A stretch of 64,000 nucleotides of DNA from positions 28,086,001 to 28,150,000 of the forward strand of contig NC_079883.1 in NCBI RefSeq assembly GCF_029227915.1. Direction: 5' to 3'. Made by a program: the position numbers and the translations under genes. This stretch comes from Hydractinia symbiolongicarpus. Its lineage: Eukaryota; Cnidaria; Hydrozoa; Anthoathecata; Hydractiniidae. Below, one piece after another: positions 21,587 through 35,039 of the stretch. The number at the start of each line of letters is the position of its first letter. Within the stretch, counting starts at the first letter, position 1. The notes beneath the pieces were generated by a model that was not told the DNA's origin, did no database searches, and saw only the letters and a list, made by a program, of their open reading frames with translations.

Positions 21587-24500
21587 ATGAGACCAACCGA
21601 AGGTAAATATATTAGCTATATAATCATTTTGCTATTAGCTAGATACTCCAAAAACTAGCTAGCCACAGAGTCACAAAGTTTACTAAAGTGTAAACCTTGT
21701 AATGAATGAGGAACATTCCTTGTAAAGTTCAGTAACTTGCTAGCTATATAGCTGGTTAGCTAAGGAACTAGCCACGCAACATCTAAAGATATTTTGCAAA
21801 TGGTTTACTGTCAATTTGAGAAAAATTGAGATTTAAATGCATGCATATGTTTTATATGCTTTTTTTGTATAAAAAATTGGTTTATTAGAATGTAACTCAG
21901 TCTAATTTCGTACTGGACTGGGCCAGAAAAGCAATTTATTGTGGATTTTCAATGTACTTTATGAAGCAGAATTTCTAAAACAAGCAAACTTTCTTATATA
22001 AAAATGCATATATATTTGAATTATGTATGTTGTCAACTTTATGGCCATGTTAAATGTATTTTAGCAACTGAAATGAATGAAAATTGATAATAAAATATTG
22101 GTGTGGCAAGTTTTTTTTGACACCCCTACAAACAGAGAAGAGATGCACCCTACTTGTTTGACAAATCCAGCTAATAAAAAATAGAAGATATGATAAATCT
22201 TTTCGATGCAGTTAAATTTATTTATTTATACCTTTTCTTTAAAAAACTTAAAACTATGCAATATTTATTTAATTATATAGAAACTATTATATCATTTTTA
22301 AAGAGTTTGGGTCTGGTTTTGTGCCTACTTTATATATTTTGCTGAAATACATTTTCTGTGTCTTAAAAACAATGTGATTTAATAACTTATTTTGACAAAC
22401 ATAAAAGCATTATTTTTATAGATTATATTTATCAGTTGCTAATTATCAGTTATCTGTTAAATTACTCATAAGGCTATAAAATACTGTTTTTAATTCACCC
22501 CTGTATGTTCCAGTTATGAAAGATTAATTTTTTATAAACTCGAAATTTTAGCATCTAATAAGTCCTGAACTTCTATTAGAACACAATTATGTCCAAAATC
22601 TTACACCATTCTCATTGTTCAGAGATGTACATTTAAATTAATGATTGTAGTTGACCGGGCTTCATGGAATTGGTCCCAGTTGTTCTCTAGTTACCCATGT
22701 AACCACATAACAAGTTATATATGCAATGGCTTTACTATTTTTTGTTGATGTCAAACTAATGAACTAACGTTAAAGTTTCATAAACAACAGAACAGTTTCC
22801 TAGGCAATGTTTTATAGAACTTATTATATAAAAGAAAATTATAAATATCCTACCCACTTTGCAAGTCACAAGCACACAGACCTAGTATATTATTTTATAC
22901 TGGTCAATAAAGCCGGTTGAAGAATCCACTGAAGCAGGATAAAAATGAAAAGAATTTTGATGATGTTGCCTTTATTGTGTAGACATTAAATCACTGATCA
23001 AAAAAATGTATGTAATCATGTGCTTTTGATGAATGGTTAATGAGATTTACGGGTTTAAATATTTTGCTGACGTCAGCAGAGATCCGCCAAACACAAAAAA
23101 TGTTTTTTTAGGAATTTATTTACCTTCTGCCTTCATCGTGTAGATCGCGAAACAATGATCAAGAAAATGTACAGGATCATGTATCTTTGACAAAAGGTTG
23201 CAGAGATATTAAGGTTTAAATGTCTTTTGATGACGTCATCAACCAATCCATTCTGAAACGGATTCGGATACCCAGGTTTGTGAAACTTACCGAAATAGCT
23301 CTCGGGTGGTCCGTAGTTATTTAGGCGGTGAAAAATGACTGACGTCACCACCCCGTTTCCAAGTTATTTGGCCTTAAAGTAGTAATATTGACGTGGCGTA
23401 GTAACATCAGAAATTTACCATTTGAGACATAAGTTTTCGGCTACATCAAAGGAAAATGAAGACATCCACCTGCCTGTTACAGACACATGGAACTGGCCTA
23501 TTATTATATATATAGATAGTTAAATAGCCTGTAGAAAAATCCACTTGATTAGGGAAACAAACAATTATAGAGACATATTTTGATGCTGCTATCAATGACC
23601 CAACAACATATATATACAAAAAAAAAATTCTGAAATTTGTTTTCATGTAAAGCTTTAAATGCCTCTCGAAATAATGCGTGCTTTCCAGAAACAGTTAAAA
23701 AGATATTGGAATTAAAGGTCTTTTGATGACATCATTAACCCCTTGGTTCTTAAACAGGTTGGTTTAGGTAATTAACCCCATTTTGATCACAGGTGTTACT
23801 TAGTTACCTACACAAGAGTTGTATTTCCACCTGTTACCCACACAAGTGCAATACAATTGCTTCTATAATTCTATATAATGCTAAGTTAATATATTGCCGT
23901 TGTGAAATCTTTTTTGCTGATTTCAGCCTTATTAACCACCCCTTTCCGGAAAAATAAAACACCCCTCTTTAATATGTAGCTTAGTAGATGTAGCTGTAGC
24001 TTAGATGTAGCTTAGTGGTCTCTCTCTCTCTCTCTCCCTTTGTGCAGGAGGACAAAGTTGAATTCCCCTTGGCTTCAATTCAATGTGGGCAAGTGAATGC
24101 TAAAATAGCCTTGGGTTACTCAAGCCATGTGAGAGAAATTGGGGAAATAGAAAACTGTGGGCTGTTGGATATTAAAGGGGGTTATTTGGTAGATAAAAGA
24201 CTCTAATTGGGTCTGCGTAGCTGAAAATGAGCGTTAAATACTCTAGGACTTCCCATCTAAGCCATGGCTTTTCCTGGAAATAATGGACAGGGTATATCCC
24301 TCCAATTTTGTAAGGCTAGACACGGAAGGCTAGACATCTATCTACTATAAGTGCTCGAAGTGTCTATTTGAGAACAGGGTTTGAAAAATAAAAATCCTAG
24401 TATGGTTTTTTGAGAGTTTTTTTATAAATAGGAAAAAAGAGTGAATTCAGGAATGAAAATGGCTTAAACAGTCTAGAGGCCATTATATTGTCTGGCTTTC

Positions 24501-27500
24501 TTGTTTAGGAATTTTTTTCATAAGAACCAGTGTGTTAAGCCTTAATTTTTATAGCCTTATGGCCTTTACTCACTATCCCTTAAATTTCTATGAAATTTCT
24601 TGTAATCTATAATTTATATAATAATACGCTACGTGTGTCTGTCTGTCTGTCTGTGACAGGCAAAGTGGATGTCTTCATTTTCCTTTGATGTTGCTGAATA
24701 TTGAAAGTCTAATATGTTAAATTTTCTGACGTTATGATGCGTCGAAAAAAACACTACTTTAACGTCAATATCCTATATTAAATTAATGAAGCCATTACAG
24801 TGCACCTAAAATTTTGAGGCCAAATAACTTGGAAACGAGGTGGTGACAGCAATGTTTTTTCACCGCTTGGGTAACTAGGGACCACCTGGGACCAATTTGG
24901 ATAATTTTCCAAACCTGCGTCCCCAAATCCGTTTCGGAATGAACAGGTTTATGACGTCATCAAAAAACCTTTAAACCAGCGTTTCAAGATCTATAACATG
25001 AACGCAACAGGTATACAAATTTCGAAAAAATAATTTTCTGTACTTTTATTAGGGACTTTGCTGACGTCACCAAAATTTTTAAACCCGTAAATCTCATTAA
25101 TCATTCATCAAAAGCACATGATTACATACATTTTTTGATCAGCGATTTAATGTCTACACAATAAAGGCAACGTAAAAACAAGGTTCTAATTTTTTTTGCA
25201 GATGGGTTGCTGACGTCATCAAAATTCATATGACACTTATTTTTCAATTTTATTCTGCTTCAGTGGGTTTTTCCACAGGCTTCATTGACTAGTATATAAT
25301 GTTGTCATTAGCACTCCACTTCAAGAGGCACCTATATTTTTTGTAAAACTTTATTACCTGTCTGTAATATATATTGTTTTTTGTATTGCAAAATACTAAA
25401 ATATAATAATATATTTTTAGGTCCTTCCTCTAGTGTCTTCGAAGTTGAAATTTCGCCATCAGAATTTTTCCAAGATCTTGGTGTGATGGTAATTGAAGGT
25501 CGTGTGCCAGAACTTACTGCCAGTGGAAGACGAACTGGCATTCACTCATGGCCATTAACCAACAACTCAAAAAAGAGTTGCTGTTTTAAAACAAATATTC
25601 AAGAGGAGGTAACCATTTTATGTATATCTATTCTAATTCCAATTTATCTTCAATATATTTGATAATATTCATACAATCTTAATTTAAATTTAGCTGTGTT
25701 TATTAGTTGAAAACACGCGTTCAAAGATCTTATCGTTTCTTCCAACACAAAGTATAGTTATTGATGTATTTGGTAGTCCTGAACCGTTAGAAGACAATGA
25801 CATGCAAAAGAAACAAAATAGAATTTACATAGATAAAGCTAAGAAGCCTAATATGATTTTATTGGAAAAATGGAAAATAACAATCAAGGAAAAAAGGTAA
25901 TTCATGCCATTTATAATCAAAATTTCCCAATTTTATAGAGTTACGGAATTGCCAAAAAAAATTAAATGTTAACAGTTATTTTAGAAATTTTAAAATAGCA
26001 TATTCCGTTTTTTTTCCTTTAACTCTGATTTAATTGCTGACAACGCGCAGGGAAAAACAACAATAAAAACTGCAAGTTTGGCGGATATGAGGGGTCTCGG
26101 AGGATATGTGTGTACTGTATCTAATTGTAACAGAGGTCAACAAAGACCACAACAAACTGTCTAAGACAGTTTCTCGTAAATGTAGTGTGGTCAACAAGGA
26201 TCACATAAACAAACTGTCAATCAATATAAGTAAAACAAACTGTCAACAAAGACAGGTTCTAAACAAACTGTCAACAAAGACAGGTTCTAACAAACTGCCA
26301 ACAAGGACAGCTTAAGATTGATAGTTCATGAGTAGCAAAATATTACTTAAGAATACCAGCATGAGTTTAAAATACACAACACACCCCCTCGACCCTGTCT
26401 TTCAGACCACATGAACGCAAAGTAAATATACATACAACGTATACAAAATATATACATCTCCCGTGTATAAATGTCCTAAAAATATTCACATTGAATAAAA
26501 CCTAATGAACTAAACAGTAAAAATGCCCTGACGGGATGGGTGGGCGGTAAAACCACAACTACTGTTGGCTAGCACGAGCGAAAGAGGAATCGTGGAGCGA
26601 GACCGTGACTAAAAGAGCCGAACGAACAAAGTGAAGATTGGAGCCCAGGCCTGTGAAACTAAGATGGCAACCACAGCTACGCGCTACCGTACTAACGCCA
26701 GTCCATGTCGTTTAGCAATTAACTAAAGTTAAGTAAACTTAACTACCTGATTCTTTTAAGGAAAAAAATAAAATAAAAGTTGCTGGACTTATGATTTGAC
26801 TCAGCAGACTTACTAAAAGTAAATAAAGTCCAAATGTAGTGTAATATCAGGGAAATAATCTTAAAAGACCCTGGCAGATTTAAAGGGAATCCGAGGCAGT
26901 AAAGAAATTAGAACTTCCCATTTCTTTAAAGGCATGCACTAGAATCTTGTGCACATGCCCACACATGTATTTAGGTGTGTGATTCATCACACACACAAAT
27001 CTTTTTTTTGTATGTAACCCCCATTGTTGACTTTAATTAAATCCTTTTTGTGAGTCCTGTTTACTCAGTTTGTTTTTACTTGTGACTTCACAAGTTATTT
27101 TTACTGTAAAAAAATATGGGAATACAGGTTCTGTCTGCAGTGGTTTTTATTATTTTAATAGGTATTCTAGCTTTATGCCTTTTACATTATGAGGTTCCAT
27201 GAGAAGTGTCATGTGATACTTTTGAGCTTTTCGTAGATCAGTATTCTCAGAGTAGTAATTATGAATTTCAAAGAAATGCAGCATTTTTTAAGCTTAATAA
27301 CTGAAGTACTTAAATGATAAAAAAATCTTTGACAATAATTTATTGAATATTATTATTTGTATTATTTATATATTTATTGAACTTATTGAATATTCTTTCA
27401 GGTAATTATTTTCATGATCCTTATTTGTTTGTTTGAAATCCTCCGTTGTTTGTTTCACATGTCAAAATATCCCCTGTCTAGTTTGCAGGAGTTAAGTAAT

Positions 27501-30500
27501 TTAAAGCTCACACACATATTTATTTAATTACGAGGTCCACCACATGCCTACTTAAAATCTTACAAAATGGCATGCTATATTGTAGGGCTCAAAATGTGTG
27601 GATATTTTTTATATATATATATTTTAACAAAACAGAAGATTAGAATGTTAAATAAAATGTTCTTAATCCCTGATAATTTTCTCTAACATCACTATAACCC
27701 ATAACATTATATGAAAAGTGATAATGACAGTTTTTAAATTTCATTATATACCACAGTAAATAATTAAGTAAGTAGATAGGTCTTGTTGTAAGTAACCACT
27801 GAACTGCAAGGGAGTCTATCTCTGTTTCATATTGCTCTATACCATGGATATTGTCTTCCTATTAGTGTACCTGATCTGTGCTACTCCTGCACTAAGTTGG
27901 AGCAGAAAGTAATTTTAAATCAGAAACCTTGTGTTTTACAGACAAGTGCTCCATTGGCAGAGCTATCCAGTCTAAATATATCCAGTCTAATTAAATATAC
28001 CACAATCTTTCCAAGTTATTTACAATTCTATTCTCCTGTTGAATTATAATGGGGAAGGGTATCCCAAGCACATACACGCATCACTTTACATTTTTACACT
28101 CAAATAAGTTACCTTATCATGGCTTATGTTTATGTTTTAGGGAATCGAGCACCTATGTAAATGTAAACATGGTACTACAAGCGGTGAGATCCTACCTTCA
28201 TTTCTCACAATTGAGTGCATGGTGGAATTCTAGTTGTGGAAGATTTCCTTCACAAATATACTATAGGTAATGTGTTTTCTTACTTCTTAAAATTCCCATA
28301 AGCCAACAGCATGTCCTGCAGGATTTCAATACTGGTATGTGCAGTCGACCACAAACTCAGGAAATTTTCTGATGGAAAAGAAATGAGAAATAAGGAGCCA
28401 GAGACAAGAGGTTTATCCCGTTTGGCAGAATTTGTCTGTTCACATTCGTCCACCACTCCCTTAGCAGATTTTTTTCTTATCAATTACTTTCACGTGCACT
28501 CTATACCATTTTGTGTTTATGAAACTCTACAGAAGCTGAACGCCAAACATTTTCACTCTTTAACACTGAAATACACAATCATTTTTTAATAAACCATCAA
28601 CGGATGCAATTACTTGTTGTTTTTCTGGAGCTTGTATTCACTAATATTTTTTTAACAAAGAACAGATTTTTGTCACAGAATGAATATTTTTTAAAAACTT
28701 ACCTCAACTACCTTAGCATACAAAAAAGCTGGACAAACCTCTTTTGTTGCCAGTCCCTAAGTTTTAAAAGAGTTTTTTGTGAAGAATTGTCTGATGAAGT
28801 AAGGCTAAGGTGCAATATAATTTTGGTGTTTGTTTTCAGAATTTCACATGATTCCAATGAAGAGTTTCTTACAAAATCAAATCTGCATTATTTTCCATGG
28901 ACTGAAATTTCTAAATCTCAATCAATGCAAATAACTGTATATTCATTACCAAGGATGGAAATAATGGATCTATCATTCATCTTAAATCAGGAAAAGAATT
29001 TATTAACCCTTAGTGAAAGTCAACATTTAAATAATCAGTGGAATTTAAAATTTAAAACTTCAAAAAAAATCATCAGAAGTAACTTGGTTAGTTCATCATC
29101 AGAAAAGGAGTCAAATATGAATCAAAATCCAACAGTTTTATGCGGTGGAAGATTTAGTAAGAGGAAAGATGATGAGATTGATAAGTATTTTTCTAACCAT
29201 CTGCGTTCTTCAAATTGCCAGACAACCTCCTACGTTGGAGAGAAAATTATAAAACTTGATAAAAAATATGAAGACTTTGTTAATCCTGGCAAAACTGCTC
29301 CTTCTAAGTTAATTTCAAATCAAGACGAAAAAGCAGAAAGTTTATCTGCTCTTCTAGAAAAACAACAAACAAAAAATCAAGATGTCAAAGATATAAATAA
29401 TGGCTTGGAAGACTTGTTGCAGAATTTTATTCTTAATAAACCTGATGCGATTGATGATTTTTCTGACGATGAAGATGAAGATGGCGCGAGTGATTCTAAT
29501 ACGTGTAAAAATGTCCTACAGCAATTTTCAATAGAGGATACAACTCCACCAAGAAATGTTAAAAATGATATGGTTGATAATAATCTTAAAGCATGTCCAC
29601 GTTTAAGATGTAAATCTGCTTCTCCAAGTTTTATTTTTAAAAAACAAGTATGTTATTGTGTGCAGCATTGTTTTTTGTCCATTAAAAATCCCTGTAACTA
29701 TGGTAACCAAGCGTCAAAACTTTTTAGGCTGATACAAAACCATCCTTGGAATCGAAACCAGTAGCTGCTAGACGATTAGCAATGGTTTCAGGAACCGTGC
29801 CAATATTTAATGCAAAAACTGGATTGCCCATGTCATCTAGTCCGGTAAGAGATTATTTAATTACAGATATATATAAACATATTTTTTTTCACTAAAGAAG
29901 TAGTAGGTAGTACAATAAAATTAGAATCACATTTTCCGTATTTTTTTTTATCTGCAGGCACCTATAAAAAGACCAAGAAAAATCAGCGAGGCAAGTTTTG
30001 AAAACAGCTTATCAAGAAGTGGCTCCTATGATGATTTAAAACCCACTTGTTCTGGATTAAGCAAAAGTGCTCCACCAACAACTGGCTTGCTGGGTAATTT
30101 TGAGGTATTCAGGTTTCTTTTTTTATTTTATGACCTATCAACCCATCCTTCTTAAGAATCGTTATTACATAGGCTTACATATTTTTTTTAGATATATTGA
30201 TTATTGTTCTATTTTCATTTAGGAATCCGTGTTAAAAGGGAGAATTCCAGTAAACGGAACGTTAGAGGTATTTTACCTAACACACCTTTTATAAGTTAAA
30301 TTCACCATCATCTTACACTGTATTTTTTAATTGTTTTCTTTTGTAGGGTTTCAGAGCAGAGCTAAGTGCCAGTGGAAGCTTTTGTGGAAAGCATGTAATC
30401 ATTCCTGTAAAAGTCCATTATTTTCATTTATCTGACGACAACGCCCCTTCTCCATATTTAGTAAGTAATCTATCTGATTTAGATTGTTTACAGGAACTAA

Positions 30501-32333
30501 CTTTATTTTACATCACATGGCACTAAGATTATCTTTTTTTTCATCTACCAATTTACTTTTCAATTTTCTCAATATTTTGCGAGTTAGCAGTTAAAGATAA
30601 TCTCAGCGTTTTAGATCAATGTCTTGCGATCACAAAAAAGCAAACAGCAAACTTGAGAAATTAGTAGTTTTGTAAAAGAGATCGCATTTGGAGAAGGGTC
30701 ATTTTTTTCGTGTCTATTAAACCTTCAAATTTTATTTTTTCTTAATAATTTTTATACCATTATATAGGTAATCATATAAACTTTCTAAAAATATATGCAT
30801 TAATATATCAAAATAAAGTTTTGGTGAATTATTAGCATTTTAAAATATCACACCTTTTTGTATACTCACGCCTTATGGACATTGTATGCTTGTTTGAGAC
30901 TGAGATCATTGTGAATTATTGTGTGCAAGAATTTTTAATTCCGACTAGGGTTTGAACTAGTTTTTGTTTGAATCTACATTTGTTTTTGCTATCCAGGGTC
31001 ATATAAGTCTACGAAAATTAAAGAAGAAGAAATATCACGTGCCAAAAAAAGGAACAATACAACTAGTAAGAATGTAGTTTAAATAAATCTTTTGTACGAT
31101 TTCAAAATGTAATCCCGTTCTAGACTTTACTACACACTGTATTTCTTACCTTGGTTAACCAAACGACAATTTTTATATGCTTTAACGGAAACTGTATGTT
31201 GCCTTATTCGTTGTGACCTTATACAGCTTTTTGAACATTAAATGTATGAAGTTGGTAAGTAAGAGTGTCAAGTCTTGTTGCATTCCTTATGATTTAATTT
31301 AAAATTCGTTTTATTTAATAAGTCCTTAGTTTTGGACAGTGCTCTGTTTTTTATCCTTTTTGATCAACCCTAGGTAAATAAAAAACCCCGGGAACATGTT
31401 TATTGGGGTTACCTTTTCAAATTTTTTTACAGACAATTTTCAATCCGAACGGAATGGTTGTGAAAGTATTCGTTGTCCTTTATAATTTTGAAGACATGCC
31501 AGCCAGATCAAAAACATTTTTGCGACAGAGAATGATATCTGTTCGGGAGGACCCTAAGACGATGGTGAGTTTCTATTGTTGAGTTGACGACGGTGAGTAT
31601 ATATTGTTGAGTTGACGACGGTGAGTTTCTGTTGTTGAATTGACGAAGGTGAGTTTCTATTGTTAAGTTGACTACGGTGAGTATATATTGTTGAGTTGAC
31701 AGGAATCTTTAGTATTGTTGAGTTGACGATGGTGTGTTTCTATTGTTGAGTTGACGACGGTGAGTTTCTATTGTTAAGTTGACGACGGTGAGTATATATT
31801 GTTGAGTTGACGACGGTGAGTTTCTATTGTTAAGTTAACGACGGTGAGTATATATTGATGAGTTGACGACGGTGAGTTTCTATTGTTGAGTTGACAGGAA
31901 TCTTTAGTATTGTTGAGTTGACGACGGTGAGTTTCTATTGTTGAGTTGACAAGAATCTTTAGTATTGTTGGGTTATTTTTTGCAAGACAAATCTTAATAA
32001 TAATCGTAAAAGTGTTGTGAATATTCACCCAATATTATTTTATGTATCTCTTTAGGCTGATGTTCAATTTACACATTATTTAGTTCATCTAAGGTACCAT
32101 CACTACTTTTCTTTCCTTCTTAAAAATATGTTTTAATATTTTTATTTAACTTGTTTTCTTTTTTAAGTTTCGTAGCATCAAAACATTCACACATATATCT
32201 GCACACCGATATTCGAATTATATTTCCACAACAGACACCAGATCGTCCTTTATTAACAGTAACAGAAAGTCCGACCGATCCAAAATATACGCCGTTACTT
32301 CATAGACATCGTAAATGTGACGATGAAAATTGA
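21587..32333 (+). CDS. ATOSA/B-like: ATOS/FAM214 homologue (atossa family transcriptional regulator)
   Basis: Thirteen coding exons join in frame to 722 residues: 21587-21602, 25421-25608, 25694-25896, 28141-28266, 28840-29647, 29728-29844, 29958-30104, 30223-30267, 30347-30460, 30997-31065, 31433-31564, 32056-32093 and 32168-32333. The start MRPTEG mirrors the vertebrate MKPDRD start and fits the phase of exon 2. Conserved blocks are EFFQDLGVMVIEGR near the N terminus, LQAVRSYLHFSQLSAW (about residues 142-157), then a long variable acidic middle (exon 5). The C-terminal half, from LLGNFEESVLKGRIPVNGTL through SDDNAPSPY, NPNGMVVKVFVVLYNF and the closing YLHTDIRIIF and TESPTDPKYTPL blocks, matches the DUF4210 and chromosome-segregation-like domains of this family. 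Drosophila atossa is a nuclear regulator needed for immune-cell tissue invasion; the role here is inferred. A possible AATAAA is at 32678. Confidence 0.92.
22885..25305. mobile_element. 2.4 kb element with long imperfect inverted repeats (about 600 bp arms)
   Basis: About 22885-23490 reappears inverted at about 24640-25305. Shared landmarks include TTTGATGACGTCATCAACC, the CCAAGTTATTTGGCC stretch, GACATCCAC next to TGACAGGC, the ATCAAAAGCACATGATTACA stretch, and a CCACTGAAGCAG block at each outer end. The central 1.1 kb is unique and contains a CT microsatellite near 24020. No transposase is visible. It looks like a foldback or MITE-type element. It occupies most of ATOS intron 1. Confidence 0.75.
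26105..26315. repeat. Imperfect tandem repeat (CAACAAAGACAGG units)
   Basis: The motif AAACTGTCAACAAAGACAGG recurs at least three times with variants further upstream (CAACAAAGACCAC, CAACAAGGATCAC). It sits in ATOS intron 3. An adjoining GC-richer patch at about 26520-26710 may be part of the same old mobile element, but no gene or terminal repeat could be established. Confidence 0.5.
31558..31975 (+). repeat. 27-28 bp minisatellite built from the ATOS exon 11 splice donor
   Basis: About 15 units run from the end of exon 11 into the intron. The basic unit is GACGRTGGTGAGTTTCTATT followed by GTTGAGTT. Eleven units, including the real splice site, contain GGTGAGT, and one has GGTGTGT. Three units are replaced by AGGAATCTTTAGTATTG, which ends in an acceptor-like CTTTAG. 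The first unit overlaps the coding end (AAGACGATG|GTGAGT). Reading into the intron meets TGA after six codons. Confidence 0.9.
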
Positions 32334-35039
32334 CAAAGTTGTCGTGTTTTGATCGTGAATAAGTCTCGATGTCTCGTGATTTAAAAAGATTTTTCTCGAC
32401 AATTCCGCGAGTTGACGTTGGTTTTTATTGCTTTTATGTTTCTTCTTTTTTGCCGTTCTTACAAAAACTGACCAGCATTGGTGGTCAATTCTTTATATTA
32501 TTTTAGGCGTATTTTAGTGTTTTACACTGTCCTGGCGTTATAAATTGATTTTACATTTTTGCTTTTAACACAAAGTTTGGCGCGTTTTAGTTAGCTAAAT
32601 CTTTTATTTCGCATTTTTGGTGTGATGAGTAACTTAGTCTTTTCCTCGCAGATAATTAAATGTTTAAGATTTGTTGAAATAAAATTTTCTGCTACGTTCT
32701 TCATTGAGTGGTGGTAGGATATCATAAATTTAGAAATTATTTATCAGTTCATTGCATTTTATATCTAAATCTTTATTATTGTATGTATAGTAGATCTTGA
32801 ATTATTTTGTTGCCAACTTCGATTCCAAGACTTTTTGTAGCAACCCGAGACAAATGAAATTATTACTGGTTATGTGCAGGTTTCTTCTGTTTATGTTGAA
32901 GCTTACTTAACGTCGAGTTCTTGCTTGGTACCGAAATCGTTGTTGGTTTAGTTGTATATAATTGAATTGGATTTAAATTATTGCGTTATCTTATTATTCG
33001 ATTAAAAATGTATATTTCTATATGTATGTGTTATAAAAGTTTTAGAAAAACTTTTGCGTAAAATTTTTTTACTTAAAGTAGCACAAAGGTTTGCCAAAGA
33101 GAGTTGACGCTTCCCCCTTGAAACGTTCAGCGACTTTAACGTTCATTCTTTGTGCTCTCTTAAAGGCTACACCAGAGTTAAATGAAAAATTATTTTTTTG
33201 TTTTTAGTATCTTATTTATTGATGTTTATATAAGCATATTTTTTTAATATAACATATCAGCTCTTTATTAGTGTGGATTGTGGCTCATGTTATCTTCCGG
33301 AGCCTATACTAATTGCATTGTTGTCTTAGGCTAAAAGGTTTCACTTCGGAATTTTTGGTTTGAGTGTTGTGGTCTTGTTCATTAATTTATAATGGTGGTT
33401 AAAAAGGTTCAATAGCTACAGATACGAAAAATAAAATTTTAAAGAATCAATCAACTTGGATTAAAATTTCTTTATATTTTTCCTCTTTCAAGCTTTTATT
33501 AGGAATAAGTTTTATTTTTATGTATTAGCATGTATTACGCGTTTTTTTATAAGAAACAAACTCATTGGTTTAGCCTTAATAGCCTTGTTAGCTAATTTAC
33601 AAGGATCTTTTCTTGACAATCTATGGAATCTGAAAATCTATCTCTACTTTATTCTCCAAGTATGCTTTTTACAGCTGTCTGTTTATAAAATTACTTTTTT
33701 CTTCAGTATTTCGCGAATTAGCAATGTTTCTTGTAAAAATCTTTCTTGTAATAGAAAAACGTGTAGCATATGGTCTAGTCTCATTCTCCTGGGTATACAA
33801 CTATGTTATACGCGAATTCATACTTAGAGAGGTTAACCTCTCAAAGTGTTTTCTATTTTTCGTTTTAGGAATGTTAAATTTGTAAAAAGTAGAATTCTTT
33901 ACGTAATATACTACATGTTGAGGTGAAAATAAATCGCCGACTTTAAAATTGTACTTGTTTTTGTTTCTAAAGTTGTTTTTCAAGTTGTTTATAAAATGGT
34001 GCTCATAAACAAGAGTACGGCTCTTCTGTGTGTGCGTTCTCCGAAAATGCTTTACCCCTCCACTTCGCTCCCAGGGGTTTTTGTCTATCATCGGCGCTGT
34101 GCTTTTTGATAGGTCTAACGAAATATGCAATAAAAAGCCCTTGCAGGCTTAAAGATTTCGGATTCGTAGCTTGCGTTCGTCCACTTCCATCGAACCTTCT
34201 GTACATTTTAAAGTTAAAGTCAAAAATGTTCTTGAAAAGTGCCAATAAGTGCGCGAGGATCCTGTCTAAATTACATTTTCATTATGTATTTAGACATATA
34301 TACATGTAATGAGAACTTCAGAACATTATGTCATGCTGAGGGTATAAAATAGATTTGATAAACCTTTTTTTTTCAATTATCCAGCATATAGAGGGAAAGA
34401 TACTAAGAGGGTTAAATTTGCCATCGGGGTGACAATGTAGGCTTTAGCTGACACATTTGAAACAAGCAAAACATTCACTAGTTGATTGTTAATCCATTTA
34501 GTATTGATTAAACATATACTGAGAGTTCATAGTGGCTGTTCATTTTTAGTTCATTTTTCCAAGTGACATCCACGATACGACAGCGTACAGGTAAATCAGT
34601 GTTCGGAAGTATAATATGAAAACGAACACCAGTATGTACACAAAATGGTGTTGACAACTGTCGATCTCGTATGTTGGAATTTGTTCCGTCATGTTGCAGG
34701 AAAGAAGTATGTTTTTAGATCATTATTGTGAACATTGATTTACCTGGGTCCTTTTCTGTCACAAAAAATACTCGAACAAGATTGGTTGCATTATATGTCA
34801 TTACAAGAAGTTGTCCCCGCAACGAAAACGGCATCGATGTCGTTTTGGTCAAATTTCCGGACGAAGAAAAAAAGAAAAAGGAGGAAAATCGGCCGGTTTC
34901 AATAAGAATTCGGATACGATCCGAAATCTTAAAAATCAACTTATCCAGGGATTGAGATTGCTTTACCCCTTGCTCGATCATAGCGGGCGGATGTAATACG
35001 CATTCTGGGTCAATTCGATATAAGACGAACTATTTGTTT

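Noticed and set aside
24015-24206. 63-residue plus ORF after the CT microsatellite
   Set aside because: It lies within the centre of the inverted-repeat element and shows no protein features.
28604-28839. N-terminal 79 residues of the 386-residue plus ORF
   Set aside because: This stretch is intron. The exon starts at 28840 after TGTTTTCAG, which restores the family match and phase.
31558-31975. CRISPR-like array
   Set aside because: Units are contiguous without spacers, in eukaryotic intronic DNA; it is a minisatellite.
33801-34309. Overlapping ORFs on both strands near 34 kb
   Set aside because: They cross a MITE-like repeat end and read open on both strands by chance; no splice or domain support.
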